Shown: piece after piece, positions 35,817 through 44,573 of the stretch
How positions within the stretch are numbered: position 1 is the stretch's first letter
Layout: each line of letters begins with the position of its first letter
Origin: an uncultured Bacteroidales bacterium
Lineage (GTDB): Bacteria; Bacteroidota; Bacteroidia; Bacteroidales; CHK158-818
Assembly (NCBI GenBank): GCA_949300615.1
Contig: CASGEW010000007.1
Location: 1-58,000, forward strand
Direction: 5' to 3'
Length of the DNA stretch: 58,000 nt
Notes under the pieces: model-generated
What the model saw: only the letters and a program-made list of their open reading frames with translations
Told to the model about the DNA's origin: nothing
Database searches by the model: none
Program-made: the position numbers and the translations under genes

Positions 35817-36899
35817 TCAATCCAAATAGAGGTAGTCGTAATGAACCAACGCCTTGGCCCCCTTGCGACCGATAACGGCCCGGGCACGCATACTGTCCAG
35901 GCTGACACGTCCTACTCCGATCTGCTCGTTCCGAGGATTGAAGATGCGCACGATGTCGTCTTTTTCAAATTCGCCCACGATGTGCGTTACGCCAATGGGC
36001 AACAGACTGGTGGCCTTGTCGGACAACAGGGCCTGGGTGGCGTTTTCATCGATATGAATCTCGCCTTTGGCAAATCCTTCGGAATGGGCAATCCACTTTT
36101 TCATGCTCGACGTGGGTTTGTCCGAAGGGACAAAACGGGTACATACCACATCGGAATCTTCCCGCAACAGGTCAATCAAGATGTTGTCTCTTTTTCCGTT
36201 GGCGATAAATACGGTGATTCCTTCGTCGGCTACTTTGCGGGCGATGTTGCATTTGGTGATCATCCCGCCCCGCCCGAAAGAGGATTTCCGGGTCTGGATA
36301 TATCCGGACAGATCATCTCTTTGGCCCTCTATCCGACGGATCACCGACGACAAGGGACTGGACGGGTCACCGTCGTATATCCCGTCGATGTTGCTCAGGA
36401 TAATCAACGCCTCCATCCCCATCATGGCGGCAATCAACCCCGACAATTCGTCGTTGTCGGTAAACATCAACTCGGTGATAGAGATGGTATCGTTCTCATT
36501 AACGATAGGGATTACTCCGTTTTCGAGCATCACTTCCATACAATGTTTCTGGTTGAGATAGTGCAGGCGGGTGGCAAAGTTCTCTTTCATGGTCAAAACT
36601 TGCCCGCAGGCGATGCCGTGATCCCTGAAAAGCTCGAAATAGCGGTTGATCAGCTTGGCTTGTCCTACGGCCGAAAAGAGCTGACGGGACGATACGGCGT
36701 CGAGTTTGCGCGACAGCTTCAACTCACTACGTCCGGAAGCTACCGCCCCGGAAGATATCAAGACAACCTCTACGCCGGCGTTGTGCAACTCGGAAACCTG
36801 ATCGACCAAAGCCGACATACGGGTTATGTCCAACGTGCCGTCTTTACGGGTCAATACGTTACTGCCTATCTTGACGGCTATTTTTTTGTATCGATACAT
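35817..36899 (-). CDS. proB: Glutamate 5-kinase
   Basis: A 360-residue kinase that phosphorylates glutamate in the first step of proline synthesis. The amino-acid-kinase domain (about 1-255) has KIGSNVLTRKDG, VVLISSGAVASGR, PIVNENDTI and FGRGGMITK. The C-terminal PUA domain (about 275-360) contains ATQALLSDKATSLLPIGVTH and AVIGRKGAKALVHYDYL. Proline feedback is usual for this enzyme. It starts 11 bp after the DUF695 gene and shares the operon with proA and argF'. Confidence 0.95.
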   Translation of the reverse strand: MYRYKKIAVKIGSNVLTRKDGTLDITRMSALVDQVSELHNAGVEVVLISSGAVASGRSELKLSRKLDAVSSRQLFSAVGQAKLINRYFELFRDHGIACGQVLTMKENFATRLHYLNQKHCMEVMLENGVIPIVNENDTISITELMFTDNDELSGLIAAMMGMEALIILSNIDGIYDGDPSSPLSSVIRRIEGQRDDLSGYIQTRKSSFGRGGMITKCNIARKVADEGITVFIANGKRDNILIDLLREDSDVVCTRFVPSDKPTSSMKKWIAHSEGFAKGEIHIDENATQALLSDKATSLLPIGVTHIVGEFEKDDIVRIFNPRNEQIGVGRVSLDSMRARAVIGRKGAKALVHYDYLYLD

Positions 36900-36910
36900 A
36901 CGGATATGTT

Positions 36911-37336
36911 TTAAGTAAGCGAAAAACGGGACAACATCTCTTTGTATTCATGCCACGACGGGTCCAAAGCGGCACCCACCTGAATAGGCAGCGGGGGATA
37001 TTTCCCCAGCGTTTTGTCCAACCGGCCGGAAAAGGCATCGATGTCCCGGGTATAATAGACGAATACGGCACATCCGCCTCCGATGTGGATAGCGGTCAGC
37101 CATGCCAACCGGTCTTCTTCCATCGCCTCGCACAACGAATTCATGGCATCGTCCATACGGACGGTCTCGTCCGGTAGAGGCATTGCGGTTTGATCGGGTT
37201 TATATTGCCAGACAATCTCAACCCGCATCTTATATACCGATTTATCAGGTGCAGCCGGAAACATCCGACCACGCGTAACGATACGACCGCTGTCCGATTC
37301 GGCCTCGCCCACAAACCACTCAATATTTTTCTCCAT
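36911..37336 (-). CDS. DUF695-like protein
   Basis: A 141-residue cytoplasmic protein resembling the DUF695 family in its opening (NIEWFVGEAESDSGRIVTRG) and its C-terminal pattern (VFVYYTRDIDAFSGRLDK). No signal peptide or catalytic motif is seen. It is the first gene before proB (11-bp gap), which suggests co-transcription with the proline genes but gives no function. Assignment is by pattern. Confidence 0.65.
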   Translation of the reverse strand: MEKNIEWFVGEAESDSGRIVTRGRMFPAAPDKSVYKMRVEIVWQYKPDQTAMPLPDETVRMDDAMNSLCEAMEEDRLAWLTAIHIGGGCAVFVYYTRDIDAFSGRLDKTLGKYPPLPIQVGAALDPSWHEYKEMLSRFSLT

Positions 37337-37356
37337 ACTTCGTTCGGTTTAAGACA

Positions 37357-37395
37357 AACAGAGTGCGGTACCTTTTTGCAATAAGCACCGCACTC
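37357..37395 (-). terminator. Hairpin terminator of the XRE-acyl-CoA synthetase operon
   Basis: Perfect 9-bp stem GAGTGCGGT (37361-37369) / ACCGCACTC (37387-37395), 17-nt loop. Read on the minus strand it is followed by TGTTTGTCTT. Confidence 0.5.
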
Positions 37396-37416
37396 CGGTA
37401 AAGGGTTATTATGCGA

Positions 37417-39078
37417 TTACTCGGATTGCTTGTCTTTATCGCGTATCTCTACCCGGCGGATTTTCCCGCTGATGGTTTTCGGAAGCTCATCGACAAACTC
37501 TACCACACGGGGATATTTGTAAGGTGCGGTAACGTGTTTTACGTGATCCTGTATCTCCTTCACCAACTCGTCGCCAGCCTTATCCTTGTATGCGGCAGAC
37601 AATACGATGGTGGCTTTTACCACCTGACCGCGTACTTCGTCGGGGACTCCCGTAATGGCACACTCTACTACTGCGGGATGCGTCATCAAAGCGCTTTCCA
37701 CCTCGAAAGGGCCAATGCGGTAACCGGAGGATTTTATCACGTCGTCGGCTCGTCCCACAAACCAGAAGTAGCCGTCTTCATCGCGCCAGGCTACATCGCC
37801 GGTATAATAGATATTGTCGTGATAGGCCTCCCGTGTCTTTTCGGCATCGCGGTAATACTCTTTAAACAGGCCGAGCGGTTTACCCTTATCGGTACGGATG
37901 ACAATTTGTCCCTGTTCGCCGTCTTCGGCCCAACGGCCGTCGTTGGTCAACAGTGCCACATCGTACTGGGGATTGGTTACGCCCATGGAACCCGGTTTGG
38001 GCTCTACCCACGGATAGGTGGCAACGGTCAGGGTGGTTTCGGTCTGCCCGAAGCCTTCCATCAATTTGATACCGGTTATCCGGAAAAACTCTTCGTACAC
38101 TTTCGGATTCAACGCTTCCCCGGCAATCGTACAATATTTGAGTGAGGAGATGTTGTATTTGCTCAAATCTTCGCGGATCAGGAAACGAAAGACGGTAGGC
38201 GGCGCACAGAACGAGGTGATGTGGTATTTTTCAATCATTATCAGTACATCGGCCGGCGTAAACTTGTCGAAATCGTAAACGAACACGTTTGCTCCGGCAA
38301 TCCACTGTCCGTACAGTTTTCCCCACACGGCTTTTCCCCAACCGGTGTCGGCCAAGGTAAGGTGCAGGCTCTGTTCATTCAGGTTGTGCCAGAACGAACC
38401 GGTGATGATGTGCCCCAGGGGATAGGTAAAATCGTGGGCCACCATCTTCGGATTTCCGGTGGTTCCGGAGGTGAAATAGAGCAGCGATATGTCGTCGTTG
38501 CTGTTGGCGTGTTCGGGACGTACAAAGGCCGGCGCCGAATCGATTCCCTTGTGGAAATCTTCCCAACCTTCGGGAACGGACGGTCCTACCGACACCCGAT
38601 ACTTCAACGACGGGGAGTCGGCTACGGAACGATCGACGTGCCCGGTAACAATGTCTTCGCCCACGGCTACAACCATTTTTATGTCGGCGGCATTACACCG
38701 GTAAATGATATCTTTTTCCGTCAACAGGTGCGTTGCCGGGATACATACGGCCCCGATCTTGTGCAATGCAATGATTGAGAACCAGAACTCGTAACGGCGT
38801 TTGAGTATCAACATAACCATATCGCCGTGCCCTATCCCCAGCTGCTGGAAATAGGAAGCTGTTTTATCACTCTCTCTTTTGATGTCGGCAAAAGTAAAAT
38901 CGATGTGTTCGCCTTTATCGTTTGTCCAACAAAGGGCTTTTTTGTCGGGAGCCTCTGCGGCCCACCGGTCCACCACGTCGTATCCGAAGTTGAAATCGAC
39001 CGGGACTTTCACTTTAAAATTAGCCATGAAATCAGCTTGTGAGCTGAATGTGGTCTGGTCTAAAAAGTTCTCTAACAT
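37417..39078 (-). CDS. AMP-forming acyl-CoA synthetase (acetyl/medium-chain type)
   Basis: A 553-residue ANL-superfamily ligase that activates a carboxylic acid via acyl-AMP to acyl-CoA. The AMP-binding P-loop is [13 protein letters not shown]. Further motifs are [27 protein letters not shown], the hinge region [17 protein letters not shown] and the C-terminal catalytic Lys in [10 protein letters not shown]. Similar to AcsM/medium-chain ligases rather than classical Acs (no long N-terminal extension). It lies 19 bp after the XRE-cupin gene, a pairing often seen in gut Bacteroidales, suggesting the regulator senses a related acid or acyl-CoA (inference). Confidence 0.9.
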   Translation of the reverse strand: MLENFLDQTTFSSQADFMANFKVKVPVDFNFGYDVVDRWAAEAPDKKALCWTNDKGEHIDFTFADIKRESDKTASYFQQLGIGHGDMVMLILKRRYEFWFSIIALHKIGAVCIPATHLLTEKDIIYRCNAADIKMVVAVGEDIVTGHVDRSVADSPSLKYRVSVGPSVPEGWEDFHKGIDSAPAFVRPEHANSNDDISLLYFTSGTTGNPKMVAHDFTYPLGHIITGSFWHNLNEQSLHLTLADTGWGKAVWGKLYGQWIAGANVFVYDFDKFTPADVLIMIEKYHITSFCAPPTVFRFLIREDLSKYNISSLKYCTIAGEALNPKVYEEFFRITGIKLMEGFGQTETTLTVATYPWVEPKPGSMGVTNPQYDVALLTNDGRWAEDGEQGQIVIRTDKGKPLGLFKEYYRDAEKTREAYHDNIYYTGDVAWRDEDGYFWFVGRADDVIKSSGYRIGPFEVESALMTHPAVVECAITGVPDEVRGQVVKATIVLSAAYKDKAGDELVKEIQDHVKHVTAPYKYPRVVEFVDELPKTISGKIRRVEIRDKDKQSE

Positions 39079-39097
39079 ATTTTCTTCTTTGTTATCT

Positions 39098-39664
39098 TCA
39101 TTTCTGGGGAGCGATTATCATCGCCAAAAACTTAACGGTTTTGCCATCGAGCGCTTTCATGCCATGCGGCAGCGACGAGTCGAAATAGATGCTGTCGCCC
39201 GTCTCCAAAATCAACTCCTTGCCGTTGATCGAAAGCATCATGCGCCCCTCTATCATCATATTGAACTCCTGACCGGGATGGGTATTCAAATGAATCTCCG
39301 TATTTTCCGGTTTGGGATCTACCGTAACCAAAAACGGATCGGCCAGACGGTTCATAAAACCGGCAGCCAACGACTGGTATTTATAGGCTTTTACCCGCTC
39401 TACGGCGGCTCCTTTATCCTTGCGGGTGAGGAAATAGGCATTCATACGGGGTTCGTCGCCAAACATCAGGGTAGAGAGCTCGATGTTGTAGCGTTTGGCT
39501 ATCCGGTACAGGAGGCTGACCGAAATATCGACCGTTCCCGACTCCAAAGCGATGTATTCGGCTTCGGACACTCCGCAGACCTCTGCCATCTGGGCTGTTG
39601 TTATATCCAACACGTCGCGCAGCCCTATCAACCGCTGGGCTATCTGTTTTATCTGTTCGTTCAT
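39098..39664 (-). CDS. XRE-family transcriptional regulator with C-terminal cupin
   Basis: A 188-residue one-component regulator. I place the start at the ATG at 39662-39664 ([15 protein letters not shown]) because a TAACTTTG promoter box (39685-39692) lies between it and the farther upstream ATG at 39703. The helix-turn-helix covers about residues 18-62 ([20 protein letters not shown] and [13 protein letters not shown]). The cupin covers about 110-185, with [16 protein letters not shown] and [10 protein letters not shown]. Such proteins bind a small ligand in the cupin. The acyl-CoA synthetase follows directly, so the pair is probably self-regulated. Confidence 0.88.
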   Translation of the reverse strand: MNEQIKQIAQRLIGLRDVLDITTAQMAEVCGVSEAEYIALESGTVDISVSLLYRIAKRYNIELSTLMFGDEPRMNAYFLTRKDKGAAVERVKAYKYQSLAAGFMNRLADPFLVTVDPKPENTEIHLNTHPGQEFNMMIEGRMMLSINGKELILETGDSIYFDSSLPHGMKALDGKTVKFLAMIIAPQK

Positions 39665-39684
39665 AATGATACTGTTTTGATGGA

Positions 39685-39692
39685 CAAAGTTA
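39685..39692 (-). promoter_or_regulatory. Candidate -7 box of the XRE-cupin operon
   Basis: Minus-strand TAACTTTG matches TAnnTTTG, 20 bp before the chosen start; no clear -33 box. Confidence 0.4.
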
Positions 39693-39739
39693 CAAAAATC
39701 CATGGAATAACCTCGCGGAAGATGCAGATAAGTCTGCTG

Positions 39740-39772
39740 AATTAAAAAATAAACCGTTCATAATAGAACGGT
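39740..39772 (-). terminator. Intrinsic terminator of the nuclease pair
   Basis: Stem ACCGTTC (39753-39759) / GAACGGT (39766-39772), 6-nt loop. On the minus strand it is followed by TTATTTTTT. It lies 37 bp after the PD-(D/E)XK gene and isolates the insert from the XRE operon. Confidence 0.75.
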
Positions 39773-39808
39773 ATTATCAAAAATAATATAAAAGAAGAAA
39801 CAATGATT

Positions 39809-40693
39809 TTACATATTAAGATATCTTTGGTACAAATACTTTATCCATTCTTTTTGTTTGGTAGAAGTAAAATACAGACTCATCGTTTCAAATAAACTCT
39901 CATACGTCAAATCTATAAAACTATCTTTCCCTTTTTGCGAAAGCAATGCCTTATATTCAGGTATTGCATATTGATGAAAATGTGTATTCCCTTGTGGATA
40001 GAGATGAATATGATGAAAATGTTGTATATCCCCCCTATCAACCATAGAATATCCTAATAAATGATTTCGCCATATTTGACGTAAATGATGTGCTTTTATA
40101 AACATCTCTATATCTAAATCAGCTATGAAATAGCCTGATTTGATTGTCATTTTCCGATATAGGCCATTGATATCTTTTATATCTTCTTTTTCTTTTTCCT
40201 TTATTGAATAACTGTTTTCTGTATATTTTACTTCTATCCCAATCGCTCCTCTTTGGTTATCATCATCCATATATTCAACATACACATCAAAAGATGTACC
40301 ATCATTCAAATACTTAGATCTATCCGTATATCCGGCAAATTCTATGCAAATGCGGCAAATATCAGAGATGCCGCCTCCTATAATTTTATTAAACAACAAT
40401 TTTGTATTACACAAATCTTCTTCCATGGGAACAAATATGTTGAATGGTATATGCTCACTACGCAACATATTTGAAAACAAAGCCGAGGTTCCAAATTTTT
40501 CAACTTTTTTCAATATCAAATCTCTATATATATCACAAAATATCAACCCGCGTTGGGATGCATCTGGACTAAGTATGACTTGTGGATTCTTTTCCTCATA
40601 ATGATCATTTAGAACATTATCACGAAAAGCGAATTGATGTGCTCTGGCTTTTGCCTTAAAAGCATCATCGTGGCGATATATTTTATCTTTCAT
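39809..40693 (-). CDS. PD-(D/E)XK-type putative restriction endonuclease
   Basis: A 294-residue protein with no signal peptide or membrane segment. The nuclease core is visible as Asp136 in TSFDVYVEY followed by Glu154-x-Lys156 in GIEVKYTE, the classic PD-(D/E)XK arrangement. It resembles the stand-alone putative restriction endonucleases named after P. gingivalis PGN_0703 (recalled, not searched). N-terminal residues 1-30 are basic. The gene is strikingly AT-rich (about 28-30% G+C in lines I counted, against 45% or more in neighbouring core genes). It lies 9 bp after the GIY-YIG gene in one transcript. There is no methyltransferase nearby. Function as defence, transposition-linked or repair nuclease is open. 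Confidence 0.7.
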   Translation of the reverse strand: MKDKIYRHDDAFKAKARAHQFAFRDNVLNDHYEEKNPQVILSPDASQRGLIFCDIYRDLILKKVEKFGTSALFSNMLRSEHIPFNIFVPMEEDLCNTKLLFNKIIGGGISDICRICIEFAGYTDRSKYLNDGTSFDVYVEYMDDDNQRGAIGIEVKYTENSYSIKEKEKEDIKDINGLYRKMTIKSGYFIADLDIEMFIKAHHLRQIWRNHLLGYSMVDRGDIQHFHHIHLYPQGNTHFHQYAIPEYKALLSQKGKDSFIDLTYESLFETMSLYFTSTKQKEWIKYLYQRYLNM

Positions 40694-40702
40694 ATTTAAT
40701 AA

Positions 40703-41473
40703 TTAATTATCCCTCACTGAAATATATCTAACTGACGATCCTCTCCCAAAAGGATAATCACTTACATCTTTATTGAGATAGGGTGAATCTGTAACCAATG
40801 TACCATAAAAACAACATCTTTCTTTTTTAAAACAAACTTTCTTTTCTTCATCATAGAGAGTCCATTCATAACCATCAACCCTAAGAACAGACCGCACAAT
40901 TCCTCGATATACACCTAATACGTAATCTATTTGGGCTGCACGTTGCTTTGCTATCTTCCAATATTGACGCGTTTTTTCATAAATATTTATTCGTTTATAT
41001 ACACCATAAGCTTTTGTATCATCAAAACTTTGATTCAAACAAACCAATAACAAATGATTTTTGGAATTTACCTCAATTTTTTCACAATCGTAAATAGCTC
41101 TGATTTCATCTACGGTTTTAATGCCCTCATCCCATTGATGATATCCTCTTGCTATATTGGTCAATACTTGTTCCGTATTAAATTTTGGATATGTGAGAAA
41201 ATCTATAAGGACGGATTCTATTTGAAAAGCTTCTTTTTTTGACAGTTTATGGCGAAGTATAAAATGTTCAACCTTTGATCCAGAAGCAATAATATCACGA
41301 ATCAAATTAAGTTTCAGAGATTCTTCATCTTCTTGAAGAGCAGCCTCACAATGTTGGAAGACCCTATTTCCACTGCCCTTTCCAATATAGAATATCTTAT
41401 TATTTCGAGGGTCTATCAACGAATAAACATAAAAGCCAAGTTCTTCTATGCATTTATTACTGAATTTATTCAT
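40703..41473 (-). CDS. GIY-YIG nuclease (LEM-3-like) with unknown C-terminal domain
   Basis: A 256-residue protein. The GIY-YIG nuclease domain occupies about residues 13-110: YVYSLIDP as the GIY part, FYIGKGSGNRVFQH as the YIG part with Arg37 and His41, and the metal-binding Glu86 in AFQIESVLID, with Asn106 in TNIARGYH. This layout is that of the LEM-3/Ankle1-like subgroup. The C-terminal half (about 125-256) contains IDYVLGVYRGIVRSVL and a Cys-containing end; it recalls PUA/EVE-like folds but I cannot assign it. AT-rich like its partner. It has its own promoter (41497-41528) and is followed 9 bp later by the PD-(D/E)XK gene. Confidence 0.72.
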   Translation of the reverse strand: MNKFSNKCIEELGFYVYSLIDPRNNKIFYIGKGSGNRVFQHCEAALQEDEESLKLNLIRDIIASGSKVEHFILRHKLSKKEAFQIESVLIDFLTYPKFNTEQVLTNIARGYHQWDEGIKTVDEIRAIYDCEKIEVNSKNHLLLVCLNQSFDDTKAYGVYKRINIYEKTRQYWKIAKQRAAQIDYVLGVYRGIVRSVLRVDGYEWTLYDEEKKVCFKKERCCFYGTLVTDSPYLNKDVSDYPFGRGSSVRYISVRDN

Positions 41474-41496
41474 AAATCAATATTATCTTTTATAAA

Positions 41497-41528
41497 CAAA
41501 AGTATTTCATTCTGCCTATTCAAACAAA
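41497..41528 (-). promoter_or_regulatory. Promoter of the nuclease pair
   Basis: Minus-strand TTTG (41525-41528) and TACTTTTG (41497-41504), 20-bp spacing, 23 bp before the GIY-YIG ATG. Good consensus match, so the inserted genes carry their own Bacteroides-type promoter. Confidence 0.65.
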
Positions 41529-41928
41529 AATATTTAAATTTAAAATACAACTTACACACTTCCCACATGAATTATTTAAACAAAATTCGAAACAACATAT
41601 AAGAAACAATATGTTTTCCTAATCTTTTTCCTAAAATTAAATTCTTCTCCCTGCATCTTTTATGAGACAAAGAGAGGAGCTCAGTATCACAAAAACAGAC
41701 AAATCATAAATCCGCAGAGCATAGGAATCTCCTTATAACAAATTTTGTTTCCCGGCCTGTCAATCCTCTGAGAGGATTAGGTTTTAGCAGACACTCCATC
41801 AACAATCTCAATATCAAAAATTTGGGCTCAAATTAACACAAAAAAACATACACAAACACCCAAGCGTCCAGCAACAAAAACAAAAAAAAGTAGTATCTTC
41901 GCTCGTCGCATCAATACGTTATACAAGA
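41529..41928. other. 400-bp AT-rich non-coding stretch between the nuclease pair and murF
   Basis: No supported gene. It contains a short palindrome AATCCTCTGAGAGGATT (41762-41778) and a degenerate plus-strand -7-like TATCTTCG (41894-41901), 27 bp before the murF GTG, which may be the murF promoter. The left part has the same AT-rich composition as the nuclease genes, so it probably belongs to the insert. No direct repeats matching the other edge near 39740 were noticed. Confidence 0.5.
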
Positions 41929-43212
41929 GTGGATATACAAGCGTTATACCAACTATTCCGACAGCATCCGTCCATTACGACCGACAGCCGCAACTGTCTG
42001 CCCGGATCGATCTTTTTCGCCTTGAAGGGTGAAAACTTCGACGGAAACAAGTTTGCATTACAGGCGTTCGAACAGGGTTGCGCCTACGCGGTAATAGATA
42101 ACCCCGCCTACAAGGCGAACGACCGTTGCATCGTAACCGAGAACTGCTTGCAGACGTTGCAACAACTGGCCAACTACCACCGGAACGTACTGAAAACGCC
42201 CGTCATCGCCATTACCGGAACAAACGGCAAGACAACTACGAAAGAGCTGACGGCTACGACCCTGGGCTGCAAGTACCGGGTTCTCTATACGCAAGGGAAT
42301 TTCAACAACCACATCGGCGTACCGCTTACCTTGCTCAAACTGACCGAACAACACCAAATGGCCATCATCGAAATGGGTGCCAACCACCCGGGAGAGATAC
42401 GGACATTGGTGGAAATTGCTGAACCGGATTACGGCGTAATTACCAACGTGGCACGTGCCCACCTCGAAGGATTCGGATCGTTCGAAGGGGTGATCCGCAC
42501 CAAAAGCGAATTGTACGATTTTTTGCGGCAAAACGGCAAACACGTCTTTGTCAATCGCAACAATCCTTACCTATACCCCCGAACTGCGGGGATGGAACGC
42601 ACCGAATACGGGACACAACCGGGTGCTTCGCTTTTCGGCCAACTGACAGATTGCAACCCATATCTCTCGTTCTGGTTCGAGCATCGCGGCGAACGGTTTG
42701 AGGTCCATACCCATTTAATCGGGAATTACAACCTGGAAAATGCGTTGGCTGCCATCTGCATCGCAACCTACTTCGAGATAGATGGCCAAGCGATTGCCCG
42801 GGCCATCAGCGCATACACCCCCCAGAACAGGCGCTCGCAACTGCAAAAAGGTGAACGGAACACGCTCATTATCGACGCTTACAACGCCAATCCCACCAGT
42901 ATGGCGGCAGCCATCTCGAACTTCGCACAAATGGAGGTCGCTCCCAAAGCGCTGTTGTTGGGCGACATGAGAGAACTGGGTACGGAAAGCGCGGCGGAAC
43001 ACCAAAAGATTGTCGATTTAATCAGGTCGTTCCAGTTCGACCGCGTATATCTGGCCGGTTCGGAATTTTCGGCCACAGCTCACGGATTACCCTCATTCCC
43101 CGATACCGACAGCCTGCTGGATTTTTTAAAGGCGGAGCCGCTAAGCGGCTACCACATCCTGATAAAGGGGTCGAACTCCATGCACATGGAGAGATGTATT
43201 GATTTACTTTGA
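41929..43212 (+). CDS. murF: UDP-N-acetylmuramoyl-tripeptide-D-alanyl-D-alanine ligase
   Basis: A 427-residue cytoplasmic Mur ligase that adds D-Ala-D-Ala to the peptidoglycan precursor. GTG at 41929 is chosen because it gives the family N-terminus (MDIQALYQLFRQHPSITTDS) and no ATG is available. Motifs: ITTDSRNCLPGSIFFALKG (UDP-binding domain), ATP P-loop AITGTNGKTTTKEL, IIEMGANHPGEI, NVARAHLEGFGS, and the C-terminal DAYNANPTSM and LGDMRELG. The M24 peptidase follows 23 bp downstream. Confidence 0.95.
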   Translation: MDIQALYQLFRQHPSITTDSRNCLPGSIFFALKGENFDGNKFALQAFEQGCAYAVIDNPAYKANDRCIVTENCLQTLQQLANYHRNVLKTPVIAITGTNGKTTTKELTATTLGCKYRVLYTQGNFNNHIGVPLTLLKLTEQHQMAIIEMGANHPGEIRTLVEIAEPDYGVITNVARAHLEGFGSFEGVIRTKSELYDFLRQNGKHVFVNRNNPYLYPRTAGMERTEYGTQPGASLFGQLTDCNPYLSFWFEHRGERFEVHTHLIGNYNLENALAAICIATYFEIDGQAIARAISAYTPQNRRSQLQKGERNTLIIDAYNANPTSMAAAISNFAQMEVAPKALLLGDMRELGTESAAEHQKIVDLIRSFQFDRVYLAGSEFSATAHGLPSFPDTDSLLDFLKAEPLSGYHILIKGSNSMHMERCIDLL

Positions 43213-43235
43213 ACCAACTTAATTTTTCTATATTT

Positions 43236-44411
43236 ATGTACACAGCTCAGCTATTGCCAGAATTACAACTGCGTTGGGAAAAGATGCAGACAGCCATACA
43301 GGCTGCCGGAGCCGACGCCCTGCTGATCAGCACGAACGTAAACCTCTATTATGCCTCGGGGCGGGTATTCATGGGATACATCTATCTACCGGCCAGCGGC
43401 GCTCCCTACTTCTTTGTCAAGCGTCCGGTAGGGCTGAATGGAGAGAGGGTCGTATATATACGCAAACCCGAGCAGATAGCCGACTACCTGACAGAACACG
43501 GCATCGCGATGCCGAAAACGTTGTTTCTGGAAACCGACTCGGTATCATACAACGAATACATCCGGCTGACCCATATATTCTCGCCCGAACAGGTCTTAAA
43601 CGGTACCGCCCTGATACGGGCGGCACGGACCATCAAAACCGATTACGAACTGAACCTGATACGGAAATCGGGCCAACAACACGCAGCCCTCTACCGGCGT
43701 GTGCCGTCGGTTTACCAGGAGGGGATGACCGACCTCGAATTCTCGATCGAGATAGAACGGCAGGCCCGCTTGTTAGGTTCGCTGGGGATATTCCGGGTAT
43801 TCGGCCCCTCGATGGAGATTTTCATGGGAAGCGTCGTCTCGGGAGAAAATGCCGATACCCCCTCCCCTTACGATTTCGGGTTAGGCGGCGAAGGATTGGA
43901 CCCGTCGCTGCCGGTAGGCTGCAACGGCTCTATCATAAAACCGGGTATGACCGTATTGGTGGATATGGGCGGTAACTTTACCGGATACATGACGGATATG
44001 TCCCGTACATACTCGCGTGGCAACATCGGTGATTTGGCCGTAAAAGCCCATCAAACCGCCCTGGAAATACAGGAAGCTGTAATTGCCGCCGCCCTGCCGG
44101 GAGCTGCGGCTGCCGACCTCTATTGCATCGGGACGGAAATCGCCGCAAAAGCCGGACTGGAAGCCTACTTCATGGGACATCACCAACAGGCTGGATTCAT
44201 CGGACACGGCGTGGGTATCGAAATAAACGAGGCACCGGTCATCGCTCCCCGCTCAAAAGATATTCTGAAACCGGGAATGGTATTTGCCCTGGAACCAAAA
44301 TTCGTTATTCCCCACGTAGGGGCGGTGGGGGTGGAAAATACCTTCATCGTAACGGAATCGGGATGCGAAAAGGTTACTCCGGGCAAGGAGGAGATCGTAT
44401 CGCTCACATAA
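43236..44411 (+). CDS. M24 family metallopeptidase (Xaa-Pro aminopeptidase-like)
   Basis: A 391-residue pita-bread-fold peptidase. The start is the ATG at 43236 (MYTAQLLPELQLRWEKMQ), since the upstream alternative overlaps murF and gives a non-family N-terminus. The N-terminal creatinase-like domain is about 1-130. The catalytic domain has two-metal ligands: Asp residues in VLVDMGGNFTGYMTDMSRT, His in GFIGHGVGIEINE, and Glu residues in ALEPKFVIP and VENTFIVTE. It would cleave Xaa-Pro bonds or related dipeptides in the cytoplasm. Co-transcribed with murF; ends at a strong hairpin. Confidence 0.9.
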   Translation: MYTAQLLPELQLRWEKMQTAIQAAGADALLISTNVNLYYASGRVFMGYIYLPASGAPYFFVKRPVGLNGERVVYIRKPEQIADYLTEHGIAMPKTLFLETDSVSYNEYIRLTHIFSPEQVLNGTALIRAARTIKTDYELNLIRKSGQQHAALYRRVPSVYQEGMTDLEFSIEIERQARLLGSLGIFRVFGPSMEIFMGSVVSGENADTPSPYDFGLGGEGLDPSLPVGCNGSIIKPGMTVLVDMGGNFTGYMTDMSRTYSRGNIGDLAVKAHQTALEIQEAVIAAALPGAAAADLYCIGTEIAAKAGLEAYFMGHHQQAGFIGHGVGIEINEAPVIAPRSKDILKPGMVFALEPKFVIPHVGAVGVENTFIVTESGCEKVTPGKEEIVSLT

Positions 44412-44433
44412 TGTATCCCGACATATCAAACAA

Positions 44434-44483
44434 GAACCGGCCTTTACTCTCTGAGAGAGGGAAAAGGCCGGTTCCTGTTTTTT
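44434..44483 (+). terminator. Intrinsic terminator after the M24 peptidase gene
   Basis: Perfect 12-bp stem GAACCGGCCTTT (44434-44445) / AAAGGCCGGTTC (44463-44474) with an inner CTCTCTGAGAGAG palindrome, then TGTTTTTT. Confidence 0.9.
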
Positions 44484-44500
44484 AAGGACGACTACGCCCT

Positions 44501-44568
44501 AAAAAGAAAAAGGTTGTCATCGCGACAACCAATCTTCGTTAACCTTAAATCTAATACCATGAAAAACA
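44501..44568 (-). ncRNA. Candidate small RNA of about 65-70 nt
   Basis: On the minus strand a near-perfect promoter (44574-44605) is followed within about 40 nt by a textbook intrinsic terminator: stem GGTTGTC / GACAACC (44512-44518 and 44524-44530) and a U-rich tail (44501-44511). The transcript between them would start near 44568 and end near 44501. It lies just downstream of nspC on the same strand, but the promoter is 36 bp past the nspC stop, so it is an independent unit. The body (GTATTAGATTTAAGGTTAAC) resembles a sequence I recall recurring in Bacteroidales intergenic regions. A 25-codon ORF (from MFFMVLDLRL) can be read across it but has no obvious ribosome-binding site and its codons run through the terminator. 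Confidence 0.6.
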
Positions 44569-44573
44569 TAGTG

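Noticed and set aside
35841-36914. A 357-codon plus-strand open frame over proB
   Set aside because: Antisense to an intact glutamate 5-kinase with all motifs; no ribosome-binding site or family similarity.
41762-41778. Palindrome AATCCTCTGAGAGGATT as a terminator or operator
   Set aside because: One-base loop and no T-run make it a poor terminator, and there is no second copy; kept only as a note in the non-coding stretch.
39740-41928. Transposon or integrative element carrying the nuclease genes
   Set aside because: No transposase, integrase, terminal inverted repeats or target duplications were found at either edge; only composition and gene content mark it as an insert.
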